Source: Crambe crambe
Taxonomy: Eukaryota; Porifera; Demospongiae; Poecilosclerida; Crambeidae
Direction of reading: 5' to 3'
DNA length: 64,000 nucleotides
Assembly (NCBI GenBank): GCA_963924555.1
Contig: OZ004585.1
Span: 757,488-821,487, forward strand
In this document: positions 59,213 through 64,000 of the stretch, piece after piece
Position numbering within the stretch: the stretch's first letter is position 1
How the letters are laid out: every line of letters begins with the position of its first letter
Notes under the pieces: generated by a model
What the model was told of the DNA's origin: nothing
Seen by the model: only the letters and a program-made list of their open reading frames with translations
Database searches by the model: none
Made by a program: the position numbers and the translations under genes

Positions 59213-60502
59213 TTATTGTTCCGAAAATTTCTTTGTCTTCAATGCATTCTGAGCTGCAGCTCGATACACTCTTCCCACTTCGTCATTTTTGCTTTCTGTG
59301 ATGTATGTAAGTGACAATCCTTACCTTTTTCAGTATTAAAAGCTCCATGCACGGAGAATCAAACAACAGAGTCCTGCTAAGACAGCTTAAATAAATTAAC
59401 TTAGCTATCTTGCTACGTACCTTTGGTACCTTAATAGTCAGTACTCACTAGGACTCTAGAAGGAACCCTACCCTTTGTGCATCTAAAACATGATTTTTTT
59501 TTACCGCTTAGTCTTTGAAAAAACGATAAAAGCTTAAAAGCAAGGAGTGGTAGAGCAGCAAGATCAACCAGCACCTATTGTGCTTATAAAAGAGATGCGC
59601 CCAACAACATGGGAGTACGGTAATAGCATGAAATTTGAGATAAATTTTGTAGTGAAAATGACATGAAAGCTATGGGTTATATTTTACTGATATCAATCTC
59701 TAGGCATATAAAGCTTTTGTACTACCTGGCATGATTTGACCTGTATTCCATTCATAGCTTACTCCCTGGCTTCTTAGACGAAAGATCACAAAGTAGGGGA
59801 TGGCCTACAAGCTAGAAGTACGTAAGTTTTATTTAGCTATGTTCTAGTCGCTTAAGTACTTCTTAGTTCTGACTTCCACTATGATGGTTCTGCACATTTC
59901 TCTGGAAGTTGCAGGTGTCTGAAATATCTGCCATTTTTTTCCCTAGGAAGCTTTGCACATGTGCACGTGCACATGCTGGTACATACCATGTACATACTGT
60001 TGCCTTCAGCACTGTGTCTTGGCAGAGATAAATTCATACCTGGTTGATCTAGTGCCTTGTCAGGTTTTCGTCGCCTCGAACTCTGCCTTGCACTTTGCTT
60101 CCCACCATTGTTCGCATCTTTGTCTCTTCCTAGAATGAACATTACAGTATTAAAAAAAGTCATTATTGTGCCCACTAAAATTATTAAGCGAGAGAGCAGA
60201 GCTAGGTCTCTACATAGCTTTGTTATAGCATGGAAGATAGTAAGAGCTAGGCACTAGACTTTTGTGGCAAGTATTACAGCTTTCTATGCACACACTGAAT
60301 TCCCACGTTATATCTTCAGTTTTTTCATTTATACGTGCTAAATAGCTTTGTTTAGGAGGCCAGTTAAATGCACCTTGGCTTATCGATTCAGAAGATTGGC
60401 AGGCTAATTTTTCCACTTTCTCTTGGGGGAGATAACATGTTTCAGAGAATAGAATGCCTTTGTCTTCTTGCATGTCATGTGCTCCAGGTGGAGTGTGGTG
60501 AT
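59213..60502 (-). CDS. Small chimeric gene: helical-domain start plus basic tail
   Basis: Three exons fit together in phase 1: 60502-60296 (QEDKGILFSETCYLPQEKVE ... SYLARINEKTEDITWEFS), 60129-60040 (RRDKDANNGGKQSARQSSRR, RKPDKALDQP) and 59295-59213 (ESKNDEVGRVYRAAAQNALK, TKKFSEQ, stop). AATAAA overlaps the stop. All four splice sites are canonical. The product would be about 100 residues or more: the first part of the gene A/B helical domain on a strongly basic tail. Function unknown. It could be a transcribed pseudogene. Confidence 0.45.
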
Positions 60503-60872
60503 CTGCACAATCATGATTGTTGGAATATAAAATAAACTAAGGCCAGGAATGGTTGGGTCAAAAAAATAACAAGTGTTTGACAGATATGTGGCCAAAAATT
60601 AATGTATGCGATAGTGAAGTCAAACAGATACTTCAACCTTGCTATTATAGAGGTAGCTAAACAATGCGTGAGTTATGTACATATACACTTGCATAGGCAT
60701 ATAGGAAGCTAATTGAAAGTGGGGAGCTGAAATTTCGAAACCACACCCACTCTAACATAACCATACCCTTCTGCAGAGAAAAGTAGCAAAGGCTTAGTGA
60801 TCCTTCTTGTGGCTAGTACCCAGCTAGTGGGAACATCATAAACTGACAGATATGTAGCCAAAAATTAATGTA

Positions 60873-61420
60873 CCGTATAGCCGGAAATATTGACGGGAAT
60901 TATATTATACGATTACCTCATAAAAATACCAATGACGGTATTTAATTTGACGGAATCCGAAATCGCACAAAATAAATAATGCGCGTGTGTCGTGCATGCG
61001 AGCTGTGTATTTAATAGCTAGCCATAGCTATCATCAATTTAGCATGAGTTCTCCAGTTGTGTTAGGGGCCATCACGTCTAAAAGCGGAGAGACTAACACT
61101 GATAGCAATCCTTATGCTGTAAGATGGCTGCAATCGTTGGACACATCCCTCGAAGAATTTAAGCCGCTCGTTCTCTCTCTTTCTTTATAGTGATGGATGG
61201 CTCTTCAATTCGTTACGCCATCACAGGTTCAAGGCGCTACTCTTCCAGGGAGGCCTATAAGTTTTTGACTTTTCCAGCAGCAGTGTGCAATAAATGGAAC
61301 GCAATGTATCGCGCAAACTTAATTAAACCGCATGACTTTTTGACGGTTTTATTTTTGGCGATTTGATGCTTAAACCGCCAAAGCGTCAAATTAAAATCTT
61401 CAATATTTCCAGCTATACAG
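60873..61420. mobile_element. 548-bp MITE with CCGTATAGCCGGAAATATTG ends
   Basis: The ends match their inverse at 19 of 21 positions (CTGTATAGCTGGAAATATTG on the other strand). It carries 'tttgacgg' and 'ggcgatttgatgcttaaacc' internal motifs. The left flank is TA. The right flank seems to have lost its TA compared with the empty site near 29485. No transposase. Confidence 0.75.
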
Positions 61421-62162
61421 TGCGATAGTGAAGTCAAAGGCAGTTATTTAGATACCTCAACCTTGCTATTATAGAGGTAGCTAAACAATGCGTGAGTTAT
61501 GTACATGCACACTTGCATAGGCATATAGGAAGCTAATTGAAAGTGGGGAGCTGAAATTTCGAAAGCTAGTGATCCTTCTTGTAGTATCCAGCTAGTGGGA
61601 GCGTCATAAACTTGATCCCCCTGGCTTGAAGAGCAAGATGCCAGGGGACAAGCCACAGAACCAGCAGAAGAACCAATGGTAAAATCGCAGTAAAAAAATG
61701 AGCATGCGTGGGCAGTGTAGACGTCACTGCAAATGCAGAGACTGTAGAGACGGCAGAAATGGTGAAAGAATTTTGTTTGCCCAAAGACGCTGCTTAAGTA
61801 GCAGCAGCACTGCTTTGCAGCTAAAAAAAAGTTTAGCTATTAGACTACCTTATCCCAAGTATCTTTTCTTAACTTGCCAAATTGAAGATCTGTTGGCCCT
61901 AGCACTTTTTGGCCTTTGAAATAATTGTTTTTAGTGTGATTGCAGCTAAATTACAAGCATGCAAGATAGTTAAGGTCCCAAATTTGGAGCAATGAAAGTC
62001 TAGCTACTCTACTACCTGCATATGAAGTAATTACATACTAAGTAGAAAAACAACAACAACAAACAAAATGACGTAATTAATTAATAATGAATTCCACTGC
62101 TTCCCAGAACTAGCTACGTGTCGAATTCTTTCACAACTGCACTCTACTATGGCTACTTACTA

Positions 62163-62505
62163 CCAAAAATTTCTTTGTCTTCAATGCATTCTGAGCTGCA
62201 GCTTGATACACTCTTCCCACTTTGCCATTTTTGCTTTCTGTGACGTATGTAAGTGACAATCCTTACTTTTTTCAGTAGAGCTCCAATGAAAAATCATCAA
62301 GCAATTTGCTGAATTCCCATTTTATTTCTTCTGTTCTTTCCCTCATACGTGCTAAATAGCTTTGTTTAGGAGGCCAGTTAAATGCACCTTGGTTTATCAA
62401 TTCAGAAAATGGGTGGCTTAATTTTTTCACTTCTTCTTGGGGGAGATAACATATTTCATCTTCTTCTATGTTGTATGCTCCAGATGGAGTGTGGTGATCT
62501 GTCAT
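62163..62505 (-). pseudogene. Truncated gene-A first exon plus small basic exon, second copy
   Basis: Nearly identical to 30262-30607: MTDHHTPSGAYNIEEDEICY ... SLELY, stop, then VGRVYQAAAQNALKTKKF. Both copies have the same stop, so truncation pre-dates this duplication. Confidence 0.5.
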
Positions 62506-63452
62506 TGTTAGATAAAAACGAGTTTGAGCTTATGGTTGATGGTCAAAATAACAAGTGCTTGACAACACGGTAAATTAAGGCATGGGTCAAGCTTTGCTGC
62601 AGAATTTTTGTACTAATAAGTGACAAGATTTGAGAAAGGTAAAGTAAAAATGGAGTTATTAGTACCACTTTATAGATCATTTTTAGAAGTATATTGATAA
62701 CTTTGCTTTACTGTGTAATCTTTGAGCACTTTGGTTATCTAAGGCATGTAAAACGTGGGAACAATGATCAGATAAAGTTTTGGGTAGATAAGTGCTTGAA
62801 AAGTTGTAGTGTTCGACTTGTAAGTTTTATCGTATGTTTAAGCTATTTGATTCCTGTGGAAACTGTGCTAGCCTGGGTTGGAATCTAAACACTGGCTGTG
62901 TTTTAATGAACACTTAGTCCTGGGGTCGAAAGAGACTAATAATATTCATCCAGCACCTCCAAAGTTGGATGGCCCCTACCACATCCTCTTCCTATCTACA
63001 TGTAGCTAAGTTGTATTCGGTAGAAATCATCAATATTAATTTTTATTATTCTATGGGGAATTTCCCTTATTCCTGTACACTATGCTTAAATGCCCTCTGT
63101 AATTGAACATTGAAATTTGGGAACGTAGTTCCGGGTGAGATAGCTCACTTCAACTCAAGCACTTTCCCACTTCAAAGTTTTCCCACTTCCTGAAATTTGG
63201 CAGGAAGTTAGACAAAGGACCGAAGATACTGTGGAGGCAAAGAAACAAAAAATAATTTTTTTTTAAAAACCCATCTGTGAGATTGTACCTTTTCTCAAAT
63301 CTTGTTGCCTATAGTATATTGTTTTTGCTATGGGTATATGTACTAACTACATGACATGTTGTAGTCTTGTATATCTAGTACATTATCTTCTTTTTCAGTT
63401 GAGTGTATTAAATTTGACGGTTTGGCGGTCCGTCTTGAAACCGCCAATAATA

Positions 63453-63870
63453 ATGTCTGCCAATATCCTAGGGCTAGGGGCGGGGTCTCGAGCTCATGGA
63501 ACAATGAGCTGTGTGTGCAAGACTGTATATAATAGTAGGCTTTTAAGCTTATGTGCTTGGAATAATGAACTAAGCTATTTTCACTATCTCTTCGATACCT
63601 TACTTGACTCTAGCTCTATAGTTCAAGACTCAGCCCATTCATATCCACACTACTGCGCTGACCGCACAATCATAATTATGTGCATGCACAGTGACTGCAT
63701 GGCATGGGTCTAGCCACTTAATAACAAAATTACATGATATGCAAGATCGTCCCCAGAAAAAAAAAGTAGAGAGGAAACTCTTCTTTTCTTGAAGATTCTT
63801 CCTCCGTGTCACGATCTTCCATTTCTTCTCTTGCAGATTCTTTTTCTTCTCTTGAAATTTCGACTTCAAA
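63453..63870. other. Segment unique to this copy
   Basis: Replaces 31557-31900 of the sister copy. The minus strand at about 63865-63770 has a charged repeat (in one frame EEKESAREEMEDRDTEEE), possibly part of an exon. Too short to call. Confidence 0.35.
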
Positions 63871-64000
63871 TACTTCCTATCAAAAAGCAGCTAGCCTAAC
63901 TAGTGAAATACACGTGGTCAAAATATATGCGATGTTGAAGTCAAATTTCTTTATAATAAGTACATGTACCGTACTCACATCATATAAGCATATGCACTCA

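Larger units (their letters stand above)
60300..64000. repeat. Second segmental duplication, copy 2
   Basis: Counterpart of 29190-32050. A local tandem duplication repeats about 60577-60843 immediately downstream, and the second unit carries the MITE at 60873-61420. The match resumes near 61440 and runs to 63452, then again from 63866 to the window end. Confidence 0.85.

Overview
The window looks like nuclear DNA of an invertebrate animal, most likely a demosponge close to Amphimedon. It is AT-rich, has small GT-AG exons, many short TA-flanked inverted-repeat transposons, and a group of death-domain / Roc-COR-like GTPase genes of a kind I associate with sponges. The species is an inference; the gene content is read from the sequence.

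Layout. (1) 610-15335 and 38276-52410 are two direct copies of a block of about 14-15 kb. Each copy holds, on the minus strand, a death-domain gene with a 2A ribosome-skipping motif (GDVETNPGP) and a possible far-upstream membrane exon, and on the plus strand a copy of the splicing-factor gene CLASRP (SFRS16/SWAP2). Both CLASRP copies are damaged, in different places. (2) 16.0-19.75 kb holds a minus-strand GTPase gene (C), with an in-frame TAG between the GTPase exon and its linker and death-domain exons, plus decayed death-domain relics. (3) 19.8-23.2 kb is mostly inverted-repeat transposons. (4) 23.3-29.5 kb is a large minus-strand gene (A): helical domain, degenerate kinase-like lobe, intact GTPase plus COR-like region, dead second GTPase plus COR-like region, death domain. 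(5) 29.5-38 kb is repeat-rich: truncated paralogues of gene A's first exon, a possible Helitron relic, MITEs and one repetitive charged exon. (6) 54.4-58.7 kb is a second complete-looking GTPase gene (B): helical domain, GTPase, COR-like region, death domain. (7) 59.2-64.0 kb holds a small chimeric gene of the same family and a second copy of the 29.2-32.0 kb stretch.

How it fits together. Genes A, B and C and the 2A/death genes share death domains, phase-1 introns and minus orientation. They look like a birth-and-death cluster of NLR/ROCO-like signalling genes. The domains suggest nucleotide-switch receptors acting through death-domain contacts in immunity or cell death; this is inference from families. 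The most unusual parts are the 2A motif upstream of a death domain, the live-plus-dead GTPase pair in one gene, and the sharp jump in divergence between the two 2A/death copies at a poly(G) tract. No rRNA, tRNA, CRISPR array or retrovirus-like element was recognised.
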